47,984 nucleotides of DNA from an uncultured Actinomycetes bacterium (GCA_903825035.1 CAIJYV010000005.1:1-47984); one strand, 5' to 3'; shown: positions 31,152-43,056, counted from the first letter of the stretch. Program-made: numbers and translations. The notes: generated by a model not told the origin, from the letters alone.

Positions 31152-33376
31152 AAAGTGGCCTCGCGGACAACCTTACCGCTCTCCCCAAGAGATGGTCGAT
31201 GCTGGTCGAGCTTGAAACGCTCGACCTATCAGGCCGATTCGTTCGATTGTTCATTCGCAATTATCTGACCACCACGCCGTCATGGCGTGTAGTTCGATTG
31301 CGTCGACTCATGGGCCCGGGTTCATTTCGGTACAAAGTCTTGATTCGACTGCTCCTCGTAGTGCTGAAAACACAGGTGATTTTCCGCAAACGAATTTCGA
31401 AAAGGGCTCACGCGCAAGCCGAAGAACTAAAACACTTGCTGGCAACCGCCGGACCATTGTCCTTTCCGGTGGTCACTAACCCACTGGTTACCATCATCAT
31501 CCCGGTCTATAACAACTGGAAGATCACCGAGAACTGCTTACGCTCACTCTCACGCCAGACATTCAACGTTCCGGTAGAGGTAGTGGTCGTCGATGACGGT
31601 TCATCGGACGAGACGCCGGAACGGCTGCAGGAGATCCCAGGCGTCAGGGTTGTAACACAACCTAAAAATGCCGGTTACCTGTACGCCATCCGCGCGGGCG
31701 TGGCGGCGTCCAACAGCGAATTTGTCCTGCTCTTGAACAACGATGTGGTCGTTTGCGACAACTGGCTCGAACCGCTTCTCGCTCGTGTACAAGACCCGAA
31801 AATTGGCGCAGTTGGATCGATGCTGCTTTTCCCCAATGGTTCGTTGCAAGAGGCCGGCTCACTTATGTTCAATGATGCCTCCGGGGCTAACTTTGGCAAG
31901 GGTGACGACCCTCGGCGTCCCTGGTACCAAACTCCTCGCCCAGTTGACTATTGCTCAGGCGCGAGCCTGCTCGTACGCAAGAAGGCCTGGGAAGAGGTTG
32001 GGGGATTTGACGTGGAGTTTGCCCCGGCGTATTACGAAGAGAATGACTTTTGCTTTTCTCTGCGGGCCAAGGGTTATTCAGTTTGGTTTGAACCATCGTC
32101 ACGACTGTTTCACTTAGAGGGCGCGAGCTACGGCACTGAACTCTCACCCGAACGCCAGGCCTTGCTGGAAAGAAATCGCCAACGGTTCCTTGACAAGTGG
32201 AAGTCGGAACTGGCGACACATTGGTCACCGACCGTGGAGAATCAGGTCGGAGAGAGTTGGGCCTCGCCGCTTGGCCGTCTCTTGATTATTGACCAAAAGA
32301 TTCCCCAGCCGGACAATGATTCAGGGTCTATTCGAATGATGGCCATTATTCAAATCCTGGTTGAAATGGGTTTCGGAGTTACCGTGCTGGCCCTGCGCTT
32401 GGCTCCCAGCGAACCCTATCTGTCGACGTTGCGAGAGATGGGCGTGGAAGTGCTCGACGGGCGAATCAATTTCTCTCAGGAAATTGCTCGACTGGCTCCC
32501 TATCTATCAGCCGCGATTTTGTCGCGACCAGATGAGGCCCAATTGACTTACGACTTGATGCGGGAATTTGGACCTCAGGTTCCACTCATCTACGACACGG
32601 TGGATCTGCACTTTGTTCGTGAGGCGCGCCGCGCCGAACTCGAAGGCGACAACGCAGTGGCGCAGATTGCTGAGGCGTATCGCAAACTCGAACTTGGTTT
32701 GGTTGAGAAGTGCGACGCAACTTTTGTTGTTACCCCAGCGGAAAAGACAATGCTCGAAGAACTCGTTCCAGGAAAGACAATCTCAGTGGTGTCGAACATC
32801 CATCGCGACCTCCCGCCGGGCCCTGGCTTCGAGGGTCGCCACAACCTGCTCTTCGTTGGAAACTACGAGCACCTGCCAAACATTGACGCAGTGGAGTGGT
32901 TCGTGGCCGAAATCCTTCCGATAATTCGTCGCACGTTGCCAGAAATCTCCCTATCGGTAGTTGGAGCTAATTTGCCCGATCGCCTGGCCGCATTAGCGGG
33001 TGATGGGGTTGACATTGTTGGTTGGGTGAAGGACTTACGACCCTTCTACGACCAAGCTCGAGTCGTCGTGGCCCCCCTCCGTTTTGGTGCGGGTATTAAG
33101 GGAAAGGTGGGCGAGGCAGCAGTGCACGGCGTGCCGGTCGTGGCATCCCCGATGGCAATCGAAGGTACCTACTTCATCTCGGGCCAGGATTTGCTGTGCG
33201 CGGAAAGCGCAGAGCAATTCGCGAACGAAGTCGTTTCGCTATACCAGGACCAAGCAACGTGGGAAAAGTTCTCCAACAACGCTCGCTCCGCAATTTTGCG
33301 GCAATGCGCTCCTGAGGTAGTCACCAAAGAAATTACCGACACCCTGCACTTGGTCGGAGTTCGAACTTCGCATTAG
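31148..33376 (+). CDS. Two-domain glycosyltransferase (GT2 plus GT4-like)
   Basis: The 742-aa protein has a GT-A family 2 domain at about residues 110-330 (PLVTIIIPVYNNW, VVVVDDGSSDETP, LLLNNDVVVCDNW as the DxD-type region, and ENDFCFSLRAKGY). It also has a GT-B domain at about 375-735 (RLLIIDQKIPQPDNDSGSIR; SVVSNIHRD; LLFVGNYEHLPN; APLRFGAGIKGKVGEAAVHGVPVV with the donor-binding Glu). Such fusions add two sugars, or one sugar in two steps, to a surface glycan or glycoprotein. No other glycan genes are adjacent. The start is GTG, coupled to an 8-codon upstream ORF. Confidence 0.88.
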   Translation: MKSGLADNLTALPKRWSMLVELETLDLSGRFVRLFIRNYLTTTPSWRVVRLRRLMGPGSFRYKVLIRLLLVVLKTQVIFRKRISKRAHAQAEELKHLLATAGPLSFPVVTNPLVTIIIPVYNNWKITENCLRSLSRQTFNVPVEVVVVDDGSSDETPERLQEIPGVRVVTQPKNAGYLYAIRAGVAASNSEFVLLLNNDVVVCDNWLEPLLARVQDPKIGAVGSMLLFPNGSLQEAGSLMFNDASGANFGKGDDPRRPWYQTPRPVDYCSGASLLVRKKAWEEVGGFDVEFAPAYYEENDFCFSLRAKGYSVWFEPSSRLFHLEGASYGTELSPERQALLERNRQRFLDKWKSELATHWSPTVENQVGESWASPLGRLLIIDQKIPQPDNDSGSIRMMAIIQILVEMGFGVTVLALRLAPSEPYLSTLREMGVEVLDGRINFSQEIARLAPYLSAAILSRPDEAQLTYDLMREFGPQVPLIYDTVDLHFVREARRAELEGDNAVAQIAEAYRKLELGLVEKCDATFVVTPAEKTMLEELVPGKTISVVSNIHRDLPPGPGFEGRHNLLFVGNYEHLPNIDAVEWFVAEILPIIRRTLPEISLSVVGANLPDRLAALAGDGVDIVGWVKDLRPFYDQARVVVAPLRFGAGIKGKVGEAAVHGVPVVASPMAIEGTYFISGQDLLCAESAEQFANEVVSLYQDQATWEKFSNNARSAILRQCAPEVVTKEITDTLHLVGVRTSH

Positions 33377-33476
33377 TGGTCATCCTGGGCTGAACATGGC
33401 CGAGGGCTGACTCGAAAATACAGATGGGGTGTTTCATGAAATCAATGAGCCGTCATCTTCGAACTAATCTCGTGGC

Positions 33477-34490
33477 ATGGCCACTTTGACCAACACGCAC
33501 CCAAGTTTGAAGAAGGCGTGGCACTCACTGTGTCGCTCAAGTGATGCGACGGCCGTTCCCCACAAAGAAACCTTGATGGGCGAAGACTGGGTGGTGTGGC
33601 GTGGCCCGAACGGTCAGGTAAATGTATTTCGCGATCTCTGCCCCCACCGTTTAGCGCCGCTCTCTATTGGAAAGTGCGAAGGCGACAACATTCGTTGCGG
33701 TTACCACGGCTGGGTCTTTGACACTTCCGGGGATTGCGTTGAAATCCCCGCCCTGGGCGAGGACGCAACAATTCCACCTCGCGCAAAGTTGACTGGTCCG
33801 GCTGGAGTACACGAATCACACGGCATGGTCTTCATCGCCCCAGAAGAGCCACTCACACCTGCTCCCACCTTGTCAGTTATGGACAACTCAAATTTCCAAA
33901 TTGGCGATCTGCCGGTGATCACCACGCGTGCCTCGGCCGGCCTACTGGCCGACAACTTTTTGGATATGGCACACTTTCCCTTTGTGCACGCCGCTACCTT
34001 TGGCGCGGAGTCTGAACGCCTCGTTCCTCCCTACACTGTTACTCGCGACGGCTTTACCTTTGAAGCGGCGTATGAGCACGACTTTGCCAATCGTGAAGAT
34101 CCCGGCGTCGAAGCAGGCATTCGCCCATTAATCCAGCGCCGTCGTCTGACCTATCGCTACATTGCGCCCTTCCACCTAGAGCTCGCCATTGAGTTCTTGG
34201 ATGCGGGCGGTACCAATGTCATTGGGTTCTTCCTCACGCCACAAGATGCGGACACTGTTCGGATTTATTCGTCGCTGTGGCGAGATGATCTTGATGGTTC
34301 AGAAGAGCGAATGAAAGAGGCGGTGGACTTTGAGATTGCGGTGGTCGAAGAGGACTTGGCGTTACAAGGAACCTTTAAGAACCTCTCGCTTCCTTTGAAC
34401 ATCACCACCGAAGTCCATACGCGTGCGGACAAAACGACGATTGAGTTAAGGCGGATTCTTGACGATTTCGTGGAGGCTGCGTCAAAGTAG
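33477..34490 (+). CDS. Rieske non-heme iron oxygenase (VanA-like)
   Basis: The 337-aa protein has the Rieske [2Fe-2S] ligands CPHR (DLCPHRLAPL, around residue 52) and CGYHGW (around residue 74), and the mononuclear iron motif DNFLDMAHFPFVH (D-x3-H-x4-H) around residue 160. It is an oxygenase alpha subunit that hydroxylates or demethylates a hydrophobic, often aromatic or terpenoid, substrate. No ferredoxin or reductase partner is encoded next to it. It heads a tight three-gene cluster with a P450 (30 bp downstream) and an SDR. The ATG has no clear ribosome binding site. Confidence 0.88.
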   Translation: MATLTNTHPSLKKAWHSLCRSSDATAVPHKETLMGEDWVVWRGPNGQVNVFRDLCPHRLAPLSIGKCEGDNIRCGYHGWVFDTSGDCVEIPALGEDATIPPRAKLTGPAGVHESHGMVFIAPEEPLTPAPTLSVMDNSNFQIGDLPVITTRASAGLLADNFLDMAHFPFVHAATFGAESERLVPPYTVTRDGFTFEAAYEHDFANREDPGVEAGIRPLIQRRRLTYRYIAPFHLELAIEFLDAGGTNVIGFFLTPQDADTVRIYSSLWRDDLDGSEERMKEAVDFEIAVVEEDLALQGTFKNLSLPLNITTEVHTRADKTTIELRRILDDFVEAASK

Positions 34491-34520
34491 TCAGGGCGAA
34501 TAGTCGGCGTTAGGGGGCTT

Positions 34521-35744
34521 ATGAGAGAAGAGTTAGCCAAAGCAAAGTCGATTGACCACTTCTTGTCTCAGATTACGGTCGACGATTTAGAAGCAGATCC
34601 GTATCCGATCTACGCCAAGCTCCAAGAAGAGGCGCCCGTCGCCTTCGTTCCGGCCATAAACCTCACGCTAGTCACGAAGTATCGCGACGTGGAATTTGCG
34701 GGCATCCACCCCGAAGTATTCTCGGCACAACTGGATGGTTCACCAGTCGACGCAACCTTTGGTTCTCCAACCATTATCACTATTGATGGGGAAATTCACA
34801 CCGAATTGCGGAGAAGTCTCGACGCCAAATATCGTCCTCGCGAGGTTCGCTCCTACATTGATGACTTGGTCAATCCGATTTGTGATGAACTACTGGACAA
34901 TCTAAGTGGCGAGACACACGCGGAACTCATGAGTGAATTCTTCGAACCAGTCTCTGTTCGCTCCCTCGCGGCAGTACTCGGTGTGGATGACCTTTCCACG
35001 GAAACCCTGCGTGACTGGTTCTGGCGACTCCATCAAGGTGTTATCAACTTTGAAGACAACCCCGCACGTCGCGAAGTTGGACAAAAAGTTTCAGCTGAAA
35101 TCTCACATGAATTAATGCCAAAGCTGGCCGAACTCGAGAAGAATCCAAATGATTCCACGATCTCCCACATGCTCCACAATGGAATGCCGGAGGGTGCTTG
35201 TCGCAGTCGTGATCTAGTGCTGCCATCGTTGAAAGTAATTCTTTTGGGTGGAATGCAAGAACCAGGGCACGGGTCCGGCTCGACAATGATGGGGCTACTC
35301 GAGAACCCTGAACAACTCCAGGCGCTGACTAGAGACCTGGACGGACTAATCAATCAAACCGTCGAAGAGGGTCTTCGATGGATTGCCCCCATTGGCTCTC
35401 AGACCCGTCAAATCGCCGAACCACTGACACTTGGGGGAGTGTCCCTTGAGGTGGGGCAGGCGGTCGCCCCAATGGTTTCTGCGGCCAATCGGGACCCGGA
35501 AATATTCTCCGACCCTCATCAGTTCGACATCTTTAGAGCCAAAAGTCCTAACGCCGCATTTGGGTTTGGCCCTCATTTTTGCGCCGGTCATGCCTTTAGT
35601 CGTTCGCAAATGCGCATCGCCCTGACCCGACTCCTTGATAGATACCCAAACATTTCCATCGATGCATCAAGACTTCCAGTTACCCGGGGTTGGGAATTTC
35701 GAGCTCCGCGCAACCTGAATGTTCTCTTGGGCTCGGCAAAGTAG
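34521..35744 (+). CDS. Cytochrome P450
   Basis: The 407-aa protein has the heme-thiolate motif FGFGPHFCAGHAFSR (axial Cys) and the K-helix EGLR (ExxR). In the I-helix the usual (A/G)Gx(D/E)T stretch reads GGMQEPGHGSG, so by eye alignment the conserved Thr is replaced by Pro after the acid. ATG 34521 follows GGGGG. It lies in a cluster with a Rieske oxygenase and an SDR. Substrate unknown; the context suggests stepwise oxidation of a hydrophobic compound. Confidence 0.92.
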   Translation: MREELAKAKSIDHFLSQITVDDLEADPYPIYAKLQEEAPVAFVPAINLTLVTKYRDVEFAGIHPEVFSAQLDGSPVDATFGSPTIITIDGEIHTELRRSLDAKYRPREVRSYIDDLVNPICDELLDNLSGETHAELMSEFFEPVSVRSLAAVLGVDDLSTETLRDWFWRLHQGVINFEDNPARREVGQKVSAEISHELMPKLAELEKNPNDSTISHMLHNGMPEGACRSRDLVLPSLKVILLGGMQEPGHGSGSTMMGLLENPEQLQALTRDLDGLINQTVEEGLRWIAPIGSQTRQIAEPLTLGGVSLEVGQAVAPMVSAANRDPEIFSDPHQFDIFRAKSPNAAFGFGPHFCAGHAFSRSQMRIALTRLLDRYPNISIDASRLPVTRGWEFRAPRNLNVLLGSAK

Positions 35745-35753
35745 CCTTCCCCC

Positions 35754-36536
35754 ATGTTCGACTTTCATGAAAAAAGAGTATTGATTACTGGTGCCGGTGC
35801 GCGAAATGGCATTGGCTTTGCTAGTGCGAATCTTCTCGCCTCCCTCGGGGCTGTCGTGTATGTAACATCCACTACCGAACGCATACACGAACGCGTAGCC
35901 GAGTTGAGTGCTCAGGGATATTCTGCCTTCGGCTCAATCGTTGACTTAACCGATGAGGCGGCGGCAAAAGAGGTCGCTAGTCAAGCGATTTCGGCAATGG
36001 GCGGCTTGGACATTTTGGTCAACAACGCCGGCATGACCTCGGTTCATTCAAAGTTAACTGTCGAGAGGGAGAGTGGCGGCATTGACACGATGGACGTGGA
36101 CGGATTTCAAAGTTCACTCTTGCGGAATGTGACTTCGGCGTTCTCCCTTACAAAATCGGTCATACCTGAAATTAGAAGGTCCTCCCAAGGTCGCATCATC
36201 ATGATGGCGAGCGTGACCGGCCCGTTAATGGCTATGCGCCATCAGGTGGCCTATGCGACCTCTAAGGCTGCCATGGTGGGCATGGTGCGTGCGCTCGCAC
36301 TCGATGAGGCGGCGGGAGGCGTGACGGTGAACGCGATTGCACCAGGTTGGATTGCTACTGACTCACAAACTGAAGACGAGGCTCGTCAGGGCACGGAATC
36401 GCCGATGAGGCGATCCGCACGAGCTGACGAAATTGCTTCGGCAGTCGCTTGGCTCGCCTCATCGGGTGCAAGTTATATAACTGGACAGACCATCGTTATC
36501 GACGGCGGAAATTCAATTGCTGAAGAAAGGGTGTAA
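35754..36536 (+). CDS. Short-chain dehydrogenase/reductase
   Basis: The 260-aa protein has the NAD(P)-binding loop TGAGARNGIG (two residues longer than the common TGxxxGIG), NNAG, a catalytic Ser in MASVTG and the YATSK catalytic pair, then the C-terminal IAPGWIATDSQ and SYITGQTIVIDGG. It starts 9 bp after the P450 stop and ends the oxidative cluster. It probably oxidises the alcohol made by one of the upstream oxygenases to a ketone, or does the reverse (inference). Confidence 0.92.
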   Translation: MFDFHEKRVLITGAGARNGIGFASANLLASLGAVVYVTSTTERIHERVAELSAQGYSAFGSIVDLTDEAAAKEVASQAISAMGGLDILVNNAGMTSVHSKLTVERESGGIDTMDVDGFQSSLLRNVTSAFSLTKSVIPEIRRSSQGRIIMMASVTGPLMAMRHQVAYATSKAAMVGMVRALALDEAAGGVTVNAIAPGWIATDSQTEDEARQGTESPMRRSARADEIASAVAWLASSGASYITGQTIVIDGGNSIAEERV

Positions 36537-36547
36537 GCCGACTGGGC

Positions 36548-37126
36548 TTAGAACAGCATCCCCGCAGCTTTGATGAACTTGGTCAATGCGGCTGAAGGCT
36601 TGGCAGAAACGGGAGCCGTCTGAACCATGATGATGTAACTGTGGAAGACGAAGGCGTCTAGACGCACGCTGGACGACTTCACGGTCGAGCCCAAACCATC
36701 TTCTTTTCCGTTACCAAAGTCGAGATAGCTGGTGGTTCCCGCAGTTGGGGTGGCCTTCATGGCTCCCGCGGAGTCCTTGACCATCCAGTTCATGTAATGC
36801 TGAGCGGTCCAGGTCTTCTTGCCACCAGCCTGAACGGAAAGTTTGGCAATGTCCGATGGGGTGACACAGCTAATAACCAGCGCCTTGGCGCCGAAGTCAA
36901 TAGTCTCACCAAGTGCATTAGCGGCATTCGCCGACGACTTCGTGAAGTTGTACTGAGTGATCGTGGGTCCGGTGGCCTTGGTGAAGCCATACGACTTAAT
37001 GGTCGAGAGAGTTAGCTGTCCACACTTGTTTGTGGTGGATGCTGACGCGATCGAGCCAGTGGCGGCGACGGTAAAGACGCTTGCGAGCAAGGCGAATGAA
37101 CCAATCAAATTCGTAATACGACGCAT
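36548..37126 (-). CDS. Secreted protein of unknown function
   Basis: The 192-aa protein has a signal peptide (MRRITNLIGSFALLASVFTVAATGSIASA, cleavage near SIASA) and two cysteines (after the signal, TNKCGQL, and ALVISCVTP). No known domain recognised. It converges on the SDR with an 11-bp gap. Upstream, an 8-bp inverted repeat (37178-37199) lies in the promoter region. Confidence 0.6.
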   Translation of the reverse strand: MRRITNLIGSFALLASVFTVAATGSIASASTTNKCGQLTLSTIKSYGFTKATGPTITQYNFTKSSANAANALGETIDFGAKALVISCVTPSDIAKLSVQAGGKKTWTAQHYMNWMVKDSAGAMKATPTAGTTSYLDFGNGKEDGLGSTVKSSSVRLDAFVFHSYIIMVQTAPVSAKPSAALTKFIKAAGMLF

Positions 37127-37177
37127 AAGGCGCTCCTCATAGTTGTAATTGGGACTCTTGATTGTACCGGTCAGTAT

Positions 37178-37199
37178 TCTGTTTCAGTTAAGAAACAGA
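37178..37199. repeat. Inverted repeat upstream of the secreted-protein gene
   Basis: TCTGTTTC-AGTTAA-GAAACAGA is a perfect 8-bp inverted repeat. It lies after the NiCoT stop and before the start of the secreted-protein gene, all on the - strand. No T run follows it, so an operator is as likely as a terminator. Confidence 0.35.
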
Positions 37200-37223
37200 T
37201 AACAGTTTGATTCCATTTTCCAC

Positions 37224-38411
37224 TTAGTCAATAGTGAAAGGTTTGTGGACCTGTCCTAACGTAATTCCAGCCGAGTGCAGGTCAGGGTTTTCCCCACGTG
37301 CCTTCTGAGCCTTTAGAGCTGCGCGCTCCCAGCGCTCTTCAACCTTGCCGTACTTCCAGTAGAGCAGGGCGAAAGCCCAGATGACAATGAAGAGGCCAAC
37401 GATGGTAAAGCCAGCTCCGTTGATATTGAAGTTTGCGGCGTAGTTCCATATGCCGCCGTGCAGTTTCAGCTGGGTGGTCAACACCTGCATGATTTCGAGG
37501 GTGCCGATATACAGCGCGACTACCACGCTGAGTCCGGTAATCGTGATGTTGTAATAAACCTTGCGCACTGGCTTAGAAAAAGCCCATCCGTAGGCAAAGT
37601 TCATAAATGATCCGTCAATGGTGTCGAGCAGACTCATGCCCGCGGCGAACAAGATGGGCAGAGAGAGAATCGCCCAAATAGGCAATCCGCTGGCGACTGA
37701 GGTTCCCGCGAGGACCAGGAAGGCAACTTCGGTGGCGGTGTCAAAGCCAAGACCGAAGAGAATACCCAGTGGGTACATCTTGCCCGGGCGATCGATGGAG
37801 CGAGCAATCGGTCCGAAGAAACGCATCATGAGCCCTCTCGAGTTCAGGTGCTTTTCTAATTCGGAATCATCAAAGCGACCCTGACGCATCTGAACGAACA
37901 ATTTGATAATGCCAATCAAGATGACGAGGTTCAGAATCGCGATGAGGTACAAGAAACTGCCTGACACAATCGTTCCGACTAGTCCGCCGTAGTGGTGGAG
38001 AGCCGAGTGGTTATTGCGTACCTGAGCACCGAGAGCGTGAGCGCCAAAGCCCAACAAGACCGTGAGAACGAAGACGACCGAGGAGTGTCCGAGCGAGAAG
38101 AAGAAACCCACCGACATTGGTCGCTTACCTTCGGACATGAACTTTCGGGTGGTGTTATCGATAGCGGCGATGTGATCGGCATCAAAAGCGTGTCGCATAC
38201 CTAAGGTGTACGCGAGTACTCCGGTGCCAATGCCAAGAACGCTCTTGGTATGAAGTTGATAATGGTGAGCGCTCGCCAGGATCAACAGCCCCCAGCCAAT
38301 AATGTGCAGCAGGGCGATGAAGCCAAACATGCTTGATAGTGATCGGCGTTCAGAAGGACTAAAGCTGTCGATTATTCGCGATTTGGTGGGCTGGGCGCCG
38401 GTGACGGTCAT
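37224..38411 (-). CDS. NiCoT family nickel/cobalt permease
   Basis: The 395-aa protein has eight or so hydrophobic segments and the NiCoT signature RHAFDADHIAAIDN (metal-binding H-x4-D-H). Further conserved stretches are LGHSSVVF, LGFDTATEVAFL and LPILFAAGMSLLDTIDG. It imports Ni2+ or Co2+. The residues that set selectivity cannot be read with confidence. No cobalamin riboswitch or urease/hydrogenase genes lie nearby. Start ATG 38411 follows AAGGTGG. Confidence 0.93.
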   Translation of the reverse strand: MTVTGAQPTKSRIIDSFSPSERRSLSSMFGFIALLHIIGWGLLILASAHHYQLHTKSVLGIGTGVLAYTLGMRHAFDADHIAAIDNTTRKFMSEGKRPMSVGFFFSLGHSSVVFVLTVLLGFGAHALGAQVRNNHSALHHYGGLVGTIVSGSFLYLIAILNLVILIGIIKLFVQMRQGRFDDSELEKHLNSRGLMMRFFGPIARSIDRPGKMYPLGILFGLGFDTATEVAFLVLAGTSVASGLPIWAILSLPILFAAGMSLLDTIDGSFMNFAYGWAFSKPVRKVYYNITITGLSVVVALYIGTLEIMQVLTTQLKLHGGIWNYAANFNINGAGFTIVGLFIVIWAFALLYWKYGKVEERWERAALKAQKARGENPDLHSAGITLGQVHKPFTID

Positions 38412-38488
38412 GGAACCACCTTAATGGGAATCTTTCGCATTAACTGCGGGCGACTGATAAAAACCCAGAAGGGTAGGCTATTTTCACC

Positions 38489-39829
38489 ATGAAAGAGCAA
38501 AACGAAACTCGGTTTCCTGGGGCTGCCCTCCTCGTAATTCCGTTTGCTCTGATGAGCGCCTGGTACCTGAACTATGCCTTTCACGGCTGGTTCCAGCAAG
38601 ACGACTTCGGCTCCATATATCTGTACCAGCATTCGCTGCACACTTCGAACCTGTGGAATTTTAACGACTTCGGTCGCTTTTTGTCGCGAAATGTTTATTG
38701 GCATTTCTTATGGCAAATCTTTGGCGCTCAGGCTGCGTACTATTTTCTCTTCAACTTCTTAACCATTGCGGGCACCACCTTTGTTATTTTCCGCACCTTT
38801 CGCGCCACCTACGACCGAGCGATATCGGCGACCGTGGCCCTGTTGTACTTCGGATCAATCAATGTCGTCGAGGATTACAGTTGGATCTCCTTCTCCCAGC
38901 ACCTCATTCCAATCTTCTTCATTTTCCTTTTCATGGGAATGTTCTTTGACCGAGTCGAGAAAGAGTGGACCGGTACCGACGCGTTCAAAATGATTGCCGT
39001 TCTCGCGTTAGGAATCTCGGGGAACATCTTTGCGATAGGCGCTCTCGTGTTCCCGCTCTACTTCGCTCTGCGAAATAAGGAACTGCGTCGTGATCGAAAG
39101 TTTCGCTTCTTTGTCGTACTCGCAGTGCTCGGTTCACTTATCGCCCTAGTCGAGGCGCATCGCTTCGCGGTGGGACCGTACGCAACCAGTTTCTCTTGGT
39201 CGGTGGTTCACGGCAACTTGACTTATTACTTCCAAAACCACTTATGGGAGTATGTATTGGCGCTCGCCATCATGTTGATTGTTGGTTGGCGTCGAGAAAA
39301 TCACTACGTGACGACAGTGGCATTGCTCTGCATCGCGAGCTTCGCCCCGTACGCAATTTTGGTCTCGCAGCGCTCCCAGGGATACATGAGCCTGACCAGC
39401 ACAACCTTTTTCATGGGTCTGTTGTTAACAGCCATCGAATTATTTGGTAAGACCAAGCCCATCCGAAATACCTTGCTCACCCTCGCGGTCCTGACACCGT
39501 TCTACTTCGTCAACCCCAGTCCCCTGCATAACTATTGGAACGCCAACCCCCAAGGAGCGACTGCGCACGGGATAGTCACCCAGGTCAGTGACTTCGCCGA
39601 TCGACACCCCGAAATCAAGACCTACTGCTTTGGTGTCCAGATTGATGGAATTGGGGCCAAAATTGCCACTCGAGACTGGGCCTTTTTAGCCAAGGGTAAA
39701 GCCCTGAGTGATTTCATCGCCAGGTCAGACAATTTTCGCTTCTACCCACGGGGTTACTACCCAACTAGTTGCCAGGCGATCATTATTCTGACGAAAAACC
39801 CCTCACTCGTCTTTGATAACCGTAACTAG
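38489..39829 (+). CDS. Polytopic membrane protein, GT-C-like
   Basis: The 446-aa protein has about ten hydrophobic segments and a short soluble C-terminus. An early loop holds FQQDDFGSIYLYQHS, the acidic pair typical of the first external loop of GT-C glycosyltransferases. It is the second such protein in the window (the other at 20126-21898); the two are not obviously close in sequence. Function in envelope glycan synthesis is an inference. It diverges from the NiCoT gene. Confidence 0.55.
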   Translation: MKEQNETRFPGAALLVIPFALMSAWYLNYAFHGWFQQDDFGSIYLYQHSLHTSNLWNFNDFGRFLSRNVYWHFLWQIFGAQAAYYFLFNFLTIAGTTFVIFRTFRATYDRAISATVALLYFGSINVVEDYSWISFSQHLIPIFFIFLFMGMFFDRVEKEWTGTDAFKMIAVLALGISGNIFAIGALVFPLYFALRNKELRRDRKFRFFVVLAVLGSLIALVEAHRFAVGPYATSFSWSVVHGNLTYYFQNHLWEYVLALAIMLIVGWRRENHYVTTVALLCIASFAPYAILVSQRSQGYMSLTSTTFFMGLLLTAIELFGKTKPIRNTLLTLAVLTPFYFVNPSPLHNYWNANPQGATAHGIVTQVSDFADRHPEIKTYCFGVQIDGIGAKIATRDWAFLAKGKALSDFIARSDNFRFYPRGYYPTSCQAIIILTKNPSLVFDNRN

Positions 39830-39881
39830 CGATAATTATTTCAGCGTTGCGGACAGAAAAAAATTGTGGGAGAATCGAGTA

Positions 39882-40745
39882 GTGAAAAGTAACCGTGCCG
39901 CAATACTCCTGGTCTCCGCTTTGGCGCCGGCCCTCCTGCTCACCTCCTCGGCGGTAGCGAACCCCTCGGGTGGTCCCATCTACGGCTCAGCTGTTCCTAT
40001 GGACGTAACCAACATTGGACTGACCGAAACACTTAACGCTGACTCCACCGGTTGGGACATTGCCTTTAATCAATACGACCAGTCGGGGCTATTGGCACAG
40101 TACACGGTCACCACCGACTCTGGTGATAGCTGTACCACGTTGACCGCTGACTCGGGCGCTCCAGAACTCTGCACTCTCTCGTTGGTCAACAACGACCCCT
40201 CGGTTATTCCGGCGATCAGCACAGTGTCCTACGAACCAGTTGTGGCAATGGCGAGTGGCGTACTCGGTGGAACACTCAATGGTGGGATCATGCCCCTGTC
40301 CGACGGAGTCACTACGACGACCGTTGATGTAACCCCAGTCAACCTGGACACCACCAACGCCACCGTGAGTGACAATGGCGACGGTACATTTACCTTGTCC
40401 ATCCCGGCGTACACCGTTCAGCAAGATTCTGGCTCGTACACCTTCTCGACAACCGCTGGTGATGTTTGCACCAGCAGTGTCGCAGCCTCGGCAACCGCCG
40501 ACTGCGTCTTAACGCCTAGCGATGGCCAGATGCCAATCATTAGTTCGGTAACTTGGAGTCCAATCGTACCGACCGACATCATTGCCTATTCAATGAAGAG
40601 CGCCTCGGGCAGCCACATGACCGCTGGTGCACTCTCGAACTCTTCGGGAAGCTCTAGCTTGGCGGCCGCTGGCATCATTGGTCTGTTGACCACTTTGGGT
40701 TGCCTGTGGCTAAACGCTCGGGCTCGCCGCCGCCACACCTTTTAA
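39882..40745 (+). CDS. Exported wall-associated protein with C-terminal membrane anchor
   Basis: GTG 39882, preceded by GGGAG, gives a signal peptide (residues 1-27, ending SSAVA). The mature part has two similar beta-rich repeats, each with a Cys pair (YTVTTDSGDSCTTLTADSG and YTFSTTAGDVCTSSVAASA). A Ser/Gly-rich linker, a membrane segment (SLAAAGIIGLLTTLGCLWL) and a basic tail (RARRRHTF) end it. I see no LPxTG-type motif before the membrane segment. A longer frame to 39813 lacks a start signal. Function unknown. Confidence 0.6.
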   Translation: MKSNRAAILLVSALAPALLLTSSAVANPSGGPIYGSAVPMDVTNIGLTETLNADSTGWDIAFNQYDQSGLLAQYTVTTDSGDSCTTLTADSGAPELCTLSLVNNDPSVIPAISTVSYEPVVAMASGVLGGTLNGGIMPLSDGVTTTTVDVTPVNLDTTNATVSDNGDGTFTLSIPAYTVQQDSGSYTFSTTAGDVCTSSVAASATADCVLTPSDGQMPIISSVTWSPIVPTDIIAYSMKSASGSHMTAGALSNSSGSSSLAAAGIIGLLTTLGCLWLNARARRRHTF

Positions 40746-42998
<2,253 letters not shown>

Positions 42999-43017
42999 GT
43001 AGCAGTACTCAAGAGAT

Positions 43018-43045
43018 AGAGGGCCGGGCAACCCGGCCCTCTTTT
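43018..43045 (+). terminator. Intrinsic terminator after katG
   Basis: AGAGGGCCGGG/CCCGGCCCTCT is an 11-bp perfect stem with loop CAA, followed by a T-rich run (TTTTCCTTT). Confidence 0.93.
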
Positions 43046-43056
43046 CCTTTGGTGCG

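Noticed and set aside
33436-33489. Seventeen-codon frame (MKSMSRHLRTNLVAWPL) before the Rieske oxygenase
   Set aside because: It lacks a convincing Shine-Dalgarno sequence and overlaps the oxygenase start out of frame; nothing supports translation.
38412-38488. Cobalamin or nickel riboswitch upstream of the NiCoT permease
   Set aside because: Only 77 bp separate the divergent genes, too short for a cobalamin riboswitch, and no B12-box-like sequence is seen.
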